Part shown: positions 41,400-52,168 of the stretch, piece by piece
Numbering within the stretch: the first letter of the stretch is position 1
Layout of the letters: each line of letters opens with the position of its first letter
Assembly (NCBI RefSeq): GCF_018916875.1
Contig: NZ_JAHLNO010000020.1
Location: 1-64,000 of the forward strand
Origin: Virgibacillus proomii
GTDB taxonomy: Bacteria > Bacillota > Bacilli > Bacillales > Amphibacillaceae
Direction: 5' to 3'
DNA length: 64,000 nucleotides
Notes under the pieces: generated by a model
What the model was told of the DNA's origin: nothing
Database searches by the model: none
The model's input: only the letters and a program-made list of their open reading frames with translations
Translations under genes and position numbers: made by a program

Positions 41400-43091
41400 T
41401 TAGAAAGCTCCGGAACCGCCACCTCCACCTCCAATACCTGTTCCTGCTCCACTACTGGCTGCTTGTGCTTCCGAGGCTGCAGCTACAGTTGAATTAGCAC
41501 GATCGAATTGTTGGTTAATGGCAGATGCAATAAGTACCATCATAATTAAGTCTGCGTTAGTATCATTTGCTTGTGGAGTGTGATTTTGAAATAACTCTCT
41601 ATTCTTTTCTTTTATTTGCTTATCATTGACACCAAATCCGTAAATAAAAGCACGTTTTTGCTCATCATCAACAAGAGTGTCCCAGTCGGTTGATGCAACC
41701 TGAGGATATTTTTCCTGAAATTCTTTCCACTGCCTAAAAATACGAGCACCTTTTAATGTACGGGGTCGATATATGATCGCAAATAAAATAAGTAAACTAA
41801 AGTAGATAATGGATAATGTCATACTCGCATACAGTCCATGGATTGCGAAAATAATAATAAATGGAAGGATAAGCAAACTTGATAGTCCAATAGGTATACG
41901 GATACCCAGTTTGTTATCAATCAATTGATGACTATCTATTTCTTCTTTCACTGCATATTTATAATCTTCCATCTTTCGTTGATAAACATCTAGATTTGAT
42001 TTTTTCTTCGTATATGCTTTTAAATCTTGAGTACGAAATACACCATTTTTTCCAACAGTGTAAAACAGCCAATCAATAAGAACTGCCTCATGTCTATGGT
42101 CTGTATCATAATCAACAACTGTAAAGGTATCATGACTGTCTCGTTTAACGTATCCTTTATGTTCTAAATCAAGTAAAGCAGCGGTCATTATTTCAGCATC
42201 CATTTTCCCCCTACTCATATAAACAATGGTTGCCGGAAGACTCATCTCTTGTTTTGGTAAAAAGTATGGAGAACAATATTGCTGCTCTAATTGTAACTTC
42301 TTCCTATGCCTTTTGCGCCATGCAAGTAACAACAATCCAGCTAAATAAATAGTAAATGCACCTATCACATAAGGCGAAATATCATTTAAAACGGATTGTC
42401 TTTTGACAAAAGCCCTTTCTTTAGCAACTAGTTCTCGCTTTATAGACAGTAAATTCTCACGCATGGACTTGTCTTCAGTTAGCAAAACACCGGGAAAAAG
42501 CGCTCTATCATAAGCAACAAGAATATCACCATCTTCCCCACTATTGACAAATCCCATCGAAAAATGAACCACTCCGCCTGTTTCCATCTTTTCTTTAGAA
42601 AAAGCTTCATCTTCTCCGTAGGCAATTACTGCTTCTGTTTTTTGTGGAGGATGGATAAAAACATCTAGCTGTTCATAATCAGATTCATTGCTACTATCAA
42701 AAAAAGGCCAGTTGAATACAGCGACATCTGAATAAACCTTTAAGCTATCCTTAATAATATATGTTAATTGAATAGTTACTCTCTCGTCTTTTCCGCCGCG
42801 ATATATCTTATATTCATTACCACCCTGTGCTACTTCTAATGTTCTTCCTTTTTCTGAAGCTTTCATGTCATAGATAGAAGTTCCCTTTTTTGGTATTATT
42901 GTACGGGTAATTCCATTAAACTTGCCATCAAACTGATACGTATGCTGTTCAGTTACCTGTACCTCTCCATCCTCCTGTAAATAAGCATCGATTTTACTTT
43001 GCTCTATAGAATAATCTACTGCCAAAACTGGAATAGGGATCATCAATATGCCAATTAATAGTGCAACTAACAAACTGAGCTTCTTAACCAT
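41400..43091 (-). CDS. DUF2207 family membrane protein
   Basis: 563 residues. A signal peptide (SLLVALLIGILMIPIPVLA), then an extracytoplasmic beta-rich domain (YSIEQSKIDAYLQEDGEVQV; TRTIIPKKGTSIYDM), a membrane span near residue 245 (YVIGAFTIYLAGLLLLAWR), a cytoplasmic wing-like part (AEIMTAALLDLEHKGYVKR), two more spans, and a Ser/Gly-rich end (GTGIGGGGGGSGAF). This is the DUF2207 plan, common in Firmicutes and of unknown function. Monocistronic. The ATG at 43091 has AAGGAGG. Confidence 0.85.
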   Translation of the reverse strand: MVKKLSLLVALLIGILMIPIPVLAVDYSIEQSKIDAYLQEDGEVQVTEQHTYQFDGKFNGITRTIIPKKGTSIYDMKASEKGRTLEVAQGGNEYKIYRGGKDERVTIQLTYIIKDSLKVYSDVAVFNWPFFDSSNESDYEQLDVFIHPPQKTEAVIAYGEDEAFSKEKMETGGVVHFSMGFVNSGEDGDILVAYDRALFPGVLLTEDKSMRENLLSIKRELVAKERAFVKRQSVLNDISPYVIGAFTIYLAGLLLLAWRKRHRKKLQLEQQYCSPYFLPKQEMSLPATIVYMSRGKMDAEIMTAALLDLEHKGYVKRDSHDTFTVVDYDTDHRHEAVLIDWLFYTVGKNGVFRTQDLKAYTKKKSNLDVYQRKMEDYKYAVKEEIDSHQLIDNKLGIRIPIGLSSLLILPFIIIFAIHGLYASMTLSIIYFSLLILFAIIYRPRTLKGARIFRQWKEFQEKYPQVASTDWDTLVDDEQKRAFIYGFGVNDKQIKEKNRELFQNHTPQANDTNADLIMMVLIASAINQQFDRANSTVAAASEAQAASSGAGTGIGGGGGGSGAF

Positions 43092-43187
43092 GATTTTGCC
43101 TCCTTATAGCACTGTAATACGATGAATAACTAGAAAAAGATTCATGTGCATTATCTTAAATCACAGTTAACAAGCTCATACAAACGA

Positions 43188-44420
43188 TTATTTTCGTTTC
43201 CGCATCATATCTAAAGCCTTTACAGGTTGTTTCATTTCTATTTTTACTGTCATCATAGGATGTGCAGCCCGTTCAATTAGTTCTCCACTTTCATCCCACA
43301 TCTTATTTATTTTTTGATATACATGAGTGAATTCAGGGCCATAGAACTCAACCTCATCCCCTACCGAAAAACTGTTCCGCTGTTGAACGGTTGCAATTTT
43401 TGTTGCTTCATCATAATTAAGAACTTGTCCGATAAATTTATAAACAGGAATTTTTCTTCGTTTACCAAATAATTGCTGTTTTTCATCCGGAACTCCATAA
43501 TAAAATCCAGTCGCTAGTTCCCGTTGAGCTACTTTCCACAACTCGTCTTCCCATACTTGCTGAAACACAAAGTTATGCGGATCATTGCAATATGCATCTA
43601 CAATACTACGATAAACATTCGATACTGTCGAAACATAATGGATAGACTTCATTCTGCCTTCTATTTTTAAGCTGTCAACACCATTTTCAATAAAATCAGG
43701 AATATGATTGATCATCGACATATCCACCGCACTCATAGAAAAAGGCTCATCTGCATCATCACTAAAAACAGTTTGCCGTTTCCCAGTTAAATCCATTTCA
43801 AACAAATCGTATTTCCAACGGCATGATTGAGAACACCCGCCCCGATTTGCATCTCGTGCGGACATATGATTCGATAATGTACAACGGCCAGAATATGAAA
43901 TACACATCGCCCCATGAATAAATGCCTCTATTTCTATATCCGTATGTTGTCTTATTTCTTTAATTTCGTCCATGCTTACTTCCCTTGCAAGAACAACTCG
44001 TTCTAATCCTTCATTTTTCCAAAAATTAAGAGTCTCATAGTTAGTTGCCGATGACTGGGTGGATAAATGAATTGGCAACCCAGGAGCTTCCGTTACACAA
44101 ATTTCTATTAAAGCAGGATCCGATACAATTACCGCTCGAATACCAATATCTCTGATCTTCCGAAAAAAATCACCAGCTCCCTCCATATCTCCTTCATGAG
44201 CAACCATGTTAGCAGCAACATACACATGTGCTTGATTTTCTTTTGCAAATCTTACCCCGTCTTGCATTTCTTCATAAGTAAAGTTTCCTGCTCTACTCCG
44301 TAAACCATATGCATTACCGCCAATATAAACAGCATCTGCACCATAATGAATGGCTGTTCTTAACTTTTCCAGCGTTCCAGCCGGAGCTAAAACTTCTGGT
44401 TTTTTTAACTTTTTTCTCAT
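43188..44420 (-). CDS. trhP2: U32-family tRNA hydroxylation protein TrhP2 (YrrO)
   Basis: 410 residues. Peptidase-U32 fold: PEVLAPAGTLEKLRTAIHYG, ADAVYIGGNAYGLRSRAGNF, the signature EAFIHGAMCISYSGRCTLSN, and the cysteines of GGCSQSCRWKYD for an Fe-S cluster. B. subtilis YrrN/YrrO (TrhP1/TrhP2) are needed for 5-hydroxyuridine at tRNA position 34, using prephenate. Despite the family name it is not thought to be a peptidase in this role. 45 bp downstream of trhP1. Confidence 0.85.
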   Translation of the reverse strand: MRKKLKKPEVLAPAGTLEKLRTAIHYGADAVYIGGNAYGLRSRAGNFTYEEMQDGVRFAKENQAHVYVAANMVAHEGDMEGAGDFFRKIRDIGIRAVIVSDPALIEICVTEAPGLPIHLSTQSSATNYETLNFWKNEGLERVVLAREVSMDEIKEIRQHTDIEIEAFIHGAMCISYSGRCTLSNHMSARDANRGGCSQSCRWKYDLFEMDLTGKRQTVFSDDADEPFSMSAVDMSMINHIPDFIENGVDSLKIEGRMKSIHYVSTVSNVYRSIVDAYCNDPHNFVFQQVWEDELWKVAQRELATGFYYGVPDEKQQLFGKRRKIPVYKFIGQVLNYDEATKIATVQQRNSFSVGDEVEFYGPEFTHVYQKINKMWDESGELIERAAHPMMTVKIEMKQPVKALDMMRKRK

Positions 44421-44465
44421 TTCTTACCCTAACCTTTCATTCCTTTAAACAGATTTTAACTACCA

Positions 44466-45386
44466 TTATTTAACTTCATCTGGATCTTTTAAAAAGAATC
44501 CTTCATCTAAGCTTCGCTGCTGCGGGTGAAGCTTGCAGATTTGTTCATTCCATTGTTCTACTAATGACTGTGACCAATTATCTTTCATTAAAGCTTTCTT
44601 TGCTTTTACAAAAAGGCTTACAATATTAACGAAATGTTCTCCAGGTGTAAAAATGCCATCCAATTTCCAACGCTTTATATTAGCGAGATACATTTTTTCT
44701 AAATAAGGCAACAAATTAATATCGTCCGTATTAAAAATATGCGTTCCATTTATATCTTCATATACGGAATAATGAGTACCGGGTTTCTTAGGCTCAGACA
44801 AATATAGATTGTTACTGTCCGTCTGCTGTACTTTCATGAAATTAAAATAATTGGTAACTAATGGACGCTTTGAATGATGAATACATGTTGCACCATAAAC
44901 TAAAACCTCGACTGGCACCATTGCTTCAGCTGCAATTGCTGTTAATTCTTCATACGTCAACTCTCTAGCTAACACAGCTCCAACAGCTCCACGCTTTGCC
45001 CAAAAGTTAACCTGCTTCCCACTAGTAACCATCGTATGTGGGTCATAAATGTACGACAAATTCAATTGATTTGTTTTTAACAGATGAATAACACCAGGGT
45101 CACCTACTGTAATTGAATTTACTCCAATGTCCTGTAAAAATTCCATATATGGAAGAACCAATTTGATCCGATCATTATGCATAATTGCATTCATTGCGAC
45201 ACAAACATTTTTCTGATTACGATGGGCAAGATCGGTAATTTCCTTAAGCTCTGCTTGAGAAAAAGAGGTCGGTAACCGCAGACCAAACCTATCTTCTCCA
45301 ACATACAATGTATCAATACCAACATTTATTAATGCTTCAGCTTGCTCTAACGATTCTGCTGTAGCTATAAGTTCAATCATGCACAA
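44466..45386 (-). CDS. trhP1: U32-family tRNA hydroxylation protein TrhP1 (YrrN)
   Basis: 306 residues. U32 fold as in its neighbour but with a shorter C-terminus: ALINVGIDTLYVGEDRFGLR, NAIMHNDRIKLVLPYMEFLQ, EVLVYGATCIHHSKRPLVTN. It matches YrrN, the partner of YrrO. The two always occur as a pair in Bacillaceae and act together in making 5-hydroxyuridine in tRNA. AAGGATGG lies before the start. Confidence 0.82.
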   Translation of the reverse strand: MCMIELIATAESLEQAEALINVGIDTLYVGEDRFGLRLPTSFSQAELKEITDLAHRNQKNVCVAMNAIMHNDRIKLVLPYMEFLQDIGVNSITVGDPGVIHLLKTNQLNLSYIYDPHTMVTSGKQVNFWAKRGAVGAVLARELTYEELTAIAAEAMVPVEVLVYGATCIHHSKRPLVTNYFNFMKVQQTDSNNLYLSEPKKPGTHYSVYEDINGTHIFNTDDINLLPYLEKMYLANIKRWKLDGIFTPGEHFVNIVSLFVKAKKALMKDNWSQSLVEQWNEQICKLHPQQRSLDEGFFLKDPDEVK

Positions 45387-45449
45387 CCATCCTTATACAT
45401 AAATTTATAGAGGGATTTTACAATTTTTCCTATTTAAATACGTGTTCAA

Positions 45450-45690
45450 AAAGAGGATGATAGACCTTAGATCGGCTAAATCGTGGGCGTCCTTAAATGA
45501 CCGCGATGTATCCTTACGGAAGCCTTGTCCCTGAAAATTAACGATATTTACTGTCCAGCGTTTTCCTAGTCCCGAAAAAGAAAATCACTTTTTTTCTCAT
45601 ATGGTTATTGCTGTCGTAAGTCTAATCCATCCTGTTGCAACTTACTCGCACTTTCTGTCGAGTCAACGTTCGAAACATCATTTTACAAGG
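45450..45690. repeat. Degenerate A/E-type intergenic repeat
   Basis: AGACCTTAGATCGGCTAAAT (45461-45480) resembles 7447-7466. Degraded A-type hairpins follow (CCCGAAAAAGAAAATCAC .. TTTTTTTCTCATATGG). No gene. Confidence 0.6.
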
Positions 45691-45746
45691 CCTTTTGAAC
45701 ATTTTCTTAAAAAGAATATTCTATATTTACCTCTAAAACCTTCACA

Positions 45747-45839
45747 TTAGAAAAACTTGGCTTGTCGCCAAGTCTTTATGGCGAAAGCTATAGTTTTTCT
45801 TATACTATAAACCCTAAAATTTTATATTTTCCTATAGTA
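45747..45839. repeat. D-type hairpin repeat
   Basis: Full copy, TTAGAAAAACTTGGC .. CTATAGT. Confidence 0.85.
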
Positions 45840-46069
45840 CAAAGTCAAAACTTTTATCCTAAAGCACGTTTATGAGCATTTATGTTAATTGACTACTTCC
45901 AGCTCAGAGGTGCTACCTCTCCCATGGAAAAGTATAAAATAATCATAACATAAATTTGAAGTGGATTGTATGGGATATTAATGGCGCTAAGATATATATC
46001 ATTCCATCGTTATTTTCTTTGTAAATGGAGTCAAGCTGGCTGTGAATTGCCTGCTTGACTTATACTTTT

Positions 46070-46412
46070 TTATATTACCAACCAATGCTCGGCTTGGAAT
46101 TTTTCTATTGGAAAGTGTTTTATTTTTTTTCCTGGTATTAGGCTCTCAAGCTTTAGAATCTTTTTTATCCATTTTTCATCACTTACAATAGCAATTTTAT
46201 TTATATCCTTACATATTTCCCTAGTTTAAATCTTCTTTAATTCCCTTTGATTCATACCTTACATTTCATCCATAACAAGTAAAATATTTATCTTACTATG
46301 TTGTTGTCGTTTCATCATAAAAAATTCTTTAAATTGGTGAATATCTTCTCCTTCCTATAGCCTTTTCTTGAATTTCTACTTCTAAAACATTGTCAAATGG
46401 AGTTAGTTTCAT
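46070..46412 (-). pseudogene. SpoIIAA/STAS-like protein remnant
   Basis: Across frames on the minus strand: EDIHQFKEFFMMKRQQHSK, INILLVMDEM, stop, GMNQRELKKI, stop, then CKDINKIAIVSDEKWIKKIL, KLESLIPGKKIKHFPIEKFQ, AEHWLVI. This is the SpoIIAA-like family (about 120 residues, STAS fold). At least two stops and a frameshift make it dead. Confidence 0.75.
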
Positions 46413-46728
46413 TTTAATCATCCATTTTCGCCTTCTATAACAGAGTTATAAAAAAGAGATGAGCGCAGACAGTTAATTCTTCTGTTAAACCAAGCTTAAA
46501 ACTCACTTATATTTTTGTTTCCAGCACATTATTTCCTTAAACATCTGATTTAAAATGAAACTTTATCAAATGACCATATATGCTACTCATTTCACTTAAA
46601 AATGCTTCTACTGAGAGCTCTACTATTAGAACCAGTTTGGGTTTGCCAAAACATAACTTCTCTTATAGTATTTAGATGCTAGATTTGACTATTTATAATC
46701 GTTTTCGTTAAATGTGGAAAGATAAAAA

Positions 46729-47646
46729 ATGAATCAGACAGCAAGAATTAGAGGCTTGCTTTTAGTTATAACTGGGGCCTCTTTTTGGGGTGTAGGAGGT
46801 ACTGTCTCTCAATATTTATTTCAACCATATCATATAGAAGTAAATTGGTTCGTAGCTACTCGTCTACTTTCCGCTGGTATACTTCTTTTGAGCATTCAAT
46901 TTTTCTTGAAAGATTGGTCTCAAATTATGTTCATTTGGAAAAGTAAACGAAATGCTCTTTCTTTAATTATTTTTGGTTTATTCGGTATGCTTGCTGTTCA
47001 ATATACTTATATGGCTTCTATTAATCACGGAAATGCATCTGTTGCAATACTTTTACAATATTTAGCACCTGTAATGATAATTCTTTATTATGTGATAAGA
47101 AAGCAAGCCAGTTTAACTATGCAAGATGCCACTACAGTATTACTTGTATTAGCTAGCTGCTTTTTATTACTGACCAACGGTTCCATCGACCAATTATCTG
47201 TACCTATTCCGCAATAGGATGGGGTTTCTTATCAGGTGTAGCATTAGCTTTTTATACGTTGTATGCAGTGCATTTATTAAGACAATTTGATTCCTTTGTT
47301 GTCGTAGGCTGGGCTATGCTTATTGGTGGTATTTCGTTAAGTACTATCCACCCTCCATGGCATATTGAGTTTACAAGTTGAAGGTAGACACCTATCTATA
47401 TATCTTATTTGTCATCATATTTGGCACAATGCTCGCATTTTGGTTCTATATAGAGAGTTTACAAACGCTTACTCCAAAAGAAACAAGTCTATTAGGAAGT
47501 CTTGAACCATTAGCAGCTGTCCTCACCACCGTCTATTGGTTAAAAGAGCCTTTTGGCTATTTTCAGTAACTGGGCAGTGCATGTACCATTGGCATGATTA
47601 TAATGGTAGCGTTAGGAAAAAGAACTTGTGCACCAGCTAAAGGGTA
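46729..47646 (+). pseudogene. EamA/DMT-family transporter, broken by frameshifts and stops
   Basis: Opens well ([56 protein letters not shown]), stops at 47217, continues in another frame ([20 protein letters not shown]), shifts again, and resumes as [20 protein letters not shown] and [20 protein letters not shown], with a further stop at 47567. The parts add up to a ten-span EamA permease of about 300 residues. An intact relative lies at 50022. Confidence 0.85.
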
Positions 47647-47765
47647 ATGCAAAACTACTTCCAATCTTTCATACAGAAGTCGATTGAAAAGAGAAATGGT
47701 ATTGTAAGTAAAAAGCCTACTTGAAGCTCATTCCATAAAAGAAAAAGAAGGGGCTGTCCAGAAAT

Positions 47766-48350
47766 GACCTGCACCCTGTCAAGTAGACAGTGGAAATAAT
47801 AAAAAGTGCCTAAGCGGCTTTAGCTTTATATTCCATAGGGCTAAGGCCGTTTAATCGTTCTTGATATCTATCATGATTATAAAAATATATGTACTCATCC
47901 ATCGCTTTAGATAGCTCCTCAAATGTCTCATACTTATGTAAATAATACTTTTCGCTTTTGAGTGTTCCCCAAAAAGATTCCATTGGTCCGTTATCAATAC
48001 ATTTACCAACTCGTGACATACTGTGTGTCATTCCCGCTTTATCAATTCTTCGTTTAAACCCATGAGATGTGTACTGAAACCCGCGATCACTATGAAGTAA
48101 TGGAGGGTTTCCTTCTAAAAGCTCTATAGCTTGGTCAAGCTCTTAAACGCAAGGTTATTATTATTGGAATGTCCTAAAACATAGCTAACAATGGAGCTAT
48201 CATACAAATCAAGAATCGTACTTAAATAAGCTTTCTTTGAGGAACCATATTTGAATTCTGTAACATCTGTTACCCATTTTTCATTTGGCTTTTCAGCCGT
48301 GAATTCAAGATTCAACACATTCTCCGCCACATGTTGGGGATTCCGGATCA
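47766..48350 (-). mobile_element. IS3-family insertion sequence fragment (transposase OrfB end)
   Basis: Minus strand: PNEKWVTDVTEFKYGSSKKA (first catalytic Asp), a frameshift near 48135, LLHSDRGFQYTSHGF (second Asp), MESFWGTLKSEKYYLHKYET (Glu), and NGLSPMEYKAKAA at the end. The IS end is probably TGACCTGCACCCTGTCAAG at 47765-47783. The first half of the element is missing; it is fused at about 48350 to a ThrE-like fragment. Confidence 0.82.
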
Positions 48351-48598
48351 TCCATCGTCATAATAATCGCGGTAGGTGTGACAAATACATTGACATGTGA
48401 AATGCTATAGCTGTGAGCAATACACGTAACAGTATCTTCTACCCGATACGTCTCTGCTCTGCTCTTTAACATTAATCCACCCGCTAATATACAAATATCT
48501 AAAATGTCAGATGCTTGGTAAAACTGTTCTGTTATGATGTTACCCCCTTCGGCATGTAACGCACTGCAGTATATATATTGGAATATACTAAATCTCAT
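48346..48598 (-). pseudogene. ThrE-family (threonine/serine exporter) N-terminal fragment
   Basis: Reads FYQASDILDICILAGGLMLK, SRAETYRVEDTVTCIAHSYS, NVFVTPTAIIMTMDD, matching the cytosolic N-terminal part of DUF1212/ThrE exporters (AETYRVEDT, FVTPT). Coding then runs straight into the IS3 fragment, so the membrane part is lost. The start codon is not clear (AGGGGGTAACATCATA). Confidence 0.75.
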
Positions 48599-48741
48599 TC
48601 TTTATGGAAACAACTGATCAAGCATTGAATGAAAATATTCGAGAAAACACCTGCAAACCCTACTCAAGCAGTAGCCATACCTAGCTTCAGTTTGAAGGTG
48701 TTTCATGTCGTACTTTCAATAAAGTAAATTATATTTTGTGA

Positions 48742-48910
48742 CTTATTGCATTGCCAACTTTACCGTGTAGATTTTTCCCAGTGTATCAGGTATCGCTATG
48801 GAGGCAAAAAACAATGATGTAGAGACTGTGATGGAAAGGATAATTAAAAAGATGCGAAATTTCTTTTCAAACATATTTTTTAAAATACTTTTAATAATAA
48901 ATTTCATCAT
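48742..48910 (-). pseudogene. FtsX/MacB-like ABC permease, N-terminal remnant
   Basis: An ATG near 48910 reads MKFIIKSILKNMFEKKFRIF, LIILSITVSTSLFFASIAIP, DTLGKIYTVKLAMQ then stop. The pattern (basic N-terminus, one span, FASIAIPDTL) is the start of an FtsX-type ABC permease. Only about 55 codons remain. Confidence 0.6.
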
Positions 48911-48942
48911 TTCCCCTCTTCACTCATGATAATTATTTATAA

Positions 48943-49345
48943 ATTTCTCTCCGTATTGTAAAAAACCAACCTGCCATGAACAACAAAACAATCAATGCTA
49001 AAGTTAACATCGTACTAGGCAATATATTCGGGTTAAAGAAAAGAATAGCAATCCCTTTAAATAAGCTTCCCTTAAAGAAGAAATAGACATGCTAACTGAA
49101 ATGACTGCCGCAAGCAAAATGTATAGCCCTAACGCCATCGTATCCCTAATACATGAGAAAACGAGATTAAAAAAAGCTACGATAAATAAATAAGTAGAAA
49201 ATTGATATATGAACATACCTATAACACCATATCTGTCCCAGCTGAATATGGGAGTGTCAATAATTTTGTGTAAATGACAATCCAACCTTTTCTTATCGTT
49301 GGAGCACGGACCTCTTCTAGATTTTATACTTTTGAACAATTTCAT
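48943..49345 (-). pseudogene. ABC-2-type permease-like membrane protein remnant
   Basis: Membrane segments IGMFIYQFSTYLFIVAFFNL, TMALGLYILLAAVISVSMSI, then a frameshift near 49060, and LPSTMLTLALIVLLFMAGWF with FTIRREIYK at the end. This looks like the last half of an ABC-2-type exporter permease. The family is inferred from the span pattern only. Confidence 0.45.
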
Positions 49346-49439
49346 ACAGGGAGTACTTACTGGATAGATAATCTCTAACAGCTGTTTCTTTTAGTTCTTT
49401 AGAATAGGATTTATGTTATGTTGAGGTTTCCAGTCCTTG

Positions 49440-49690
49440 AATGCCATATTTTTCAAATTGTTCATCCATTTCATCAATGAACTTTTAGTGATCTGAAATT
49501 TAGAACAAAAATGTTCTTTCTCCTCCAGCTATGTGGGCTTGCCATTCTTTTTCCAATCTGAATATAGTTAAGTATTCGGTCAAATTGTTCTTTTGAAACG
49601 AGTGGTCCTATTTCAGCATCCGAATTCATTCCATTACCAAGCTTAATCGTTTCTCCCGGGTCCACTAGTGCCGGGTATAAATACAATAAA
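49440..49690 (-). pseudogene. Aldehyde dehydrogenase fragment
   Basis: YPALVDPGETIKLGNGMNSD, AEIGPLVSKEQFDRILNYIQ, IGKRMAS match the ALDH block G(N/D)GxxxxxxxGPLVSxxQFDRVLxYIxxGK. Flanking sequence shifts frame. No catalytic cysteine region is left. Confidence 0.7.
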
Positions 49691-50021
49691 TGTAGGATTT
49701 ATGCGATACCATATTCGCTACTCTGCTAAAATTTCACATTTTCTTAACATGGTACATAGATATTTCCACATCTTAAATCAAACCCGTTTTAGTAGACATC
49801 ATGACCTGTTTATGACAAAATGTATTTTTGTATACTCATATTACGTTCTATTATAAAAGAAGGTAAAGCAAAGCCACAATGAAAAAGCGGTATTTTTAAA
49901 AAATAGTTAATATGTTTAGATTCATATTCTGCAATACCTAACTGGAACTACCAGTAGTATCATTATTAAAACAAAGCAATGTCAAACATCAACAAACATA
50001 ATAGTTATTGGAGTTGACAAA
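49691..50021. other. Non-coding spacer upstream of the EamA gene
   Basis: AT-rich. No credible frame or repeat. Confidence 0.4.
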
Positions 50022-50897
50022 ATGAGTAATCGAAATAAAGGAATTCTTCTATTATTATTATCGGCATTTGGTTTTTCAATGATGGCTGCATTTGTCAAAC
50101 TTTCAGGGGACGTGCCTACTATACAGAAAACATTATTTCGTAATGTTATTTCCATGATTATTGCGTTCGGTCTTGTTAAATATTATGGAGCACGACTTTT
50201 CGGAAGGAAAGAAAATCAAAAATACCTTTTGTTACGGTCAAGCCTTGGGGCAATCGGAGTAATTCTAAACTTTTACGCAATTGATCATCTGGTCTTGTCA
50301 GATGCGGATATGCTCAATAAAATGAGCCCATTTCTAACAATTATGTTTGCTGCTATATTCCTAAAAGAGAGGACACGACCATTTCAAGTAATATCCATTA
50401 CTATTGCGTTTATTGGTACATTATTTATTATTAAACCAGTCTTTTCTTTGGACATCATCCCTTATATCGCCGGTTTTTTCTCGGCTGTGTTTGCAGCAGG
50501 TGCCTATACTGTTTTACGAGTATTAGGCAGAAAAGAACAATTTTATACAGTTGTTTTTTATTTTTCATTTTTTACTACAATGATTTTATTACCTTTTGTA
50601 ATCATATTTTACGAACCAATGTCTTGGCAACAATGGATTTATCTTTTAACAGCAGGCATATTTGCCACAGTGGGGCAATTTGGCATTACCATTGCTTATA
50701 AATACGCGCCAGCTAAAGAAATTTCGATCTTTTTCTATTCTACAGTTATTTATTCAGCTCTAATTAGTATCGTTTTATTTGAACAAATTCCTGATGTGCT
50801 AAGCATAATGGGATATATTATTATCTTCGGGGCTTCCCTTTATATGTTTTTGAAAAACAATCACACAAGTCAATTAGAAAACGAAAAACACCAGTAA
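50022..50897 (+). CDS. EamA/DMT-family transporter
   Basis: 291 residues, ten membrane spans as two EamA repeats: GILLLLLSAFGFSMMAAFVK, SSLGAIGVILNFYAIDHLVL, and TAGIFATVGQFGITIAYKYA, APAKEISIFFYSTVIYSALI. Drug/metabolite exporters of this family move amino acids or small metabolites; the cargo is unknown. TTGGAG precedes the ATG. A terminator overlaps the stop. It is intact, unlike the relative at 46729. Confidence 0.85.
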   Translation: MSNRNKGILLLLLSAFGFSMMAAFVKLSGDVPTIQKTLFRNVISMIIAFGLVKYYGARLFGRKENQKYLLLRSSLGAIGVILNFYAIDHLVLSDADMLNKMSPFLTIMFAAIFLKERTRPFQVISITIAFIGTLFIIKPVFSLDIIPYIAGFFSAVFAAGAYTVLRVLGRKEQFYTVVFYFSFFTTMILLPFVIIFYEPMSWQQWIYLLTAGIFATVGQFGITIAYKYAPAKEISIFFYSTVIYSALISIVLFEQIPDVLSIMGYIIIFGASLYMFLKNNHTSQLENEKHQ

Positions 50898-50927
50898 GCG
50901 TTCCTATGACGATTCTGGTGTTTTTCT
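50883..50927 (+). terminator. Terminator of the EamA gene
   Basis: AAAACACCAG and CTGGTGTTTTT pair around a 20-base loop that includes the stop codon. Confidence 0.85.
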
Positions 50928-50993
50928 CTACTATTTTTTCATCTCTTTTCCAGTAAAAATCAGGCAATAACACAGTTGATCTATAATTAAACC

Positions 50994-51530
50994 CTAAAAC
51001 TCTTTGGTGCTTGAAATAACCTCAAGCTTAAAGTTTATCATCCAAAAAGATAATTTAGTAAAAGTCGGCTCCCCATCTGAGAGAGATTGTGGGTGTATTT
51101 TCAGCTCTTCCTCATTTAAAATGGGAGTTACATATTCTCTAATTTTATCTCGATTATTCGTATGAAGTTTTTTATATACTTTACTCACATAATCTCTTAC
51201 CGTCTTCTCCGATAACTGTAATTCATTAGCAATTTCTGTATTTTTATAACCTTTATAGATGAGATAAACGATATCACTATCCCGCTAACTTACATGAATG
51301 CCCTTATCCAACAAACTCCCTCTAATTTTCTGTTTCCTATCATTACAATCTGTTTCAACATCTTTAAATAGTTGTTCAACAATTTCGTCGGCAAATTCAA
51401 ATTGTTGATGATATACATTTCTAATGGAAGAAATAAGCGCTTCTCGACTGCTACAACTTAATCGGAACCCTTCTGCTCCTTCAGTAATCCCCTTTTTAAT
51501 TAAATCTAAGTCTATAAAGTTAATTAGAAG
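50994..51530 (-). pseudogene. LuxR/NarL-type response regulator remnant
   Basis: Minus strand: IDLDLIKKGITEGAEGFRLS, SSREALISSIRNVYHQQFEF, a TAG near 51285 in place of a codon (HVS stop RDSDIV), then VYLIYKGYKNTEIANELQLS, EKTVRDYVSKVYKKLHTNNR. The last two are the LuxR helix-turn-helix. The receiver N-terminus is missing. The region after KLHTNN does not belong to the family core. Confidence 0.72.
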
Positions 51531-51556
51531 TTAACTTTTCTTTTAAACTACGCAAT

Positions 51557-52168
51557 CTATGCTCGCTTTTCTAGGTTTCTAGCCGTAGCGCTTTTTTCAA
51601 CTTCTGTATGATCACGGTATGTTCCCATTGTTTTATCTACAGTGGTATGCGTTACACCAAACCAATAATTTTCATTTTTATAATGATGCCAAAGATGGGT
51701 TTTTTTAATTTTCTTTCCTAATTTAGTAAGTGGTTGAATTGGCTTATGTGCGATAAAGTGTTTCCATTCATAGTATAGAAAATACCCAACAACTCCAGTA
51801 GCAAAAGCAATTGTAAGATCCATATTCCTAGTAATAAGGTAAAATACGCCTGCTAAAATTGTGAAATTAGGTAAACTAAACCATAATGGTAAAAAAAGCA
51901 ACTTCACGTTATTCGGATCTACATGATGATCATAATGTAAGCGCTTAATTATTTTTAGTAAAAATAGATTATCCGGCTTTTTAATATGAAACAAAAAACG
52001 ATGTATCATATATTCGCTTAATGCATATGTCAGCATTCCAATCAACAATGCAATCCATGCCTGCCAAGTAAGTAATTGAGGTATTGTAAAAGCAATTAAA
52101 CTTGCAAAAATGATCAGCATAACAATTACATCAGGAAAAGTAATAAACTCCTTATAATATTTTTTCAA
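51557..52168 (-). CDS. Fatty acid hydroxylase / sterol desaturase superfamily protein
   Basis: 203 residues, four to five membrane spans. The di-iron histidine clusters are HRFLFH, HYDHH, HFIAH and HLWHH in order, as in the fatty-acid hydroxylase superfamily (including carotenoid and sphingolipid hydroxylases). It probably hydroxylates a membrane lipid or carotenoid chain. The frame extends to 52231, but a TTG at 52168 (LKKYYKEFITFPD) follows GGAGGGATGGAGG and is the likely start. Confidence 0.82.
   Translation of the reverse strand: MKKYYKEFITFPDVIVMLIIFASLIAFTIPQLLTWQAWIALLIGMLTYALSEYMIHRFLFHIKKPDNLFLLKIIKRLHYDHHVDPNNVKLLFLPLWFSLPNFTILAGVFYLITRNMDLTIAFATGVVGYFLYYEWKHFIAHKPIQPLTKLGKKIKKTHLWHHYKNENYWFGVTHTTVDKTMGTYRDHTEVEKSATARNLEKRA

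Noticed and set aside
46450..46728. Possible coding remnant upstream of the broken EamA gene
   Set aside because: Short minus-strand traces only, nothing I could assign.
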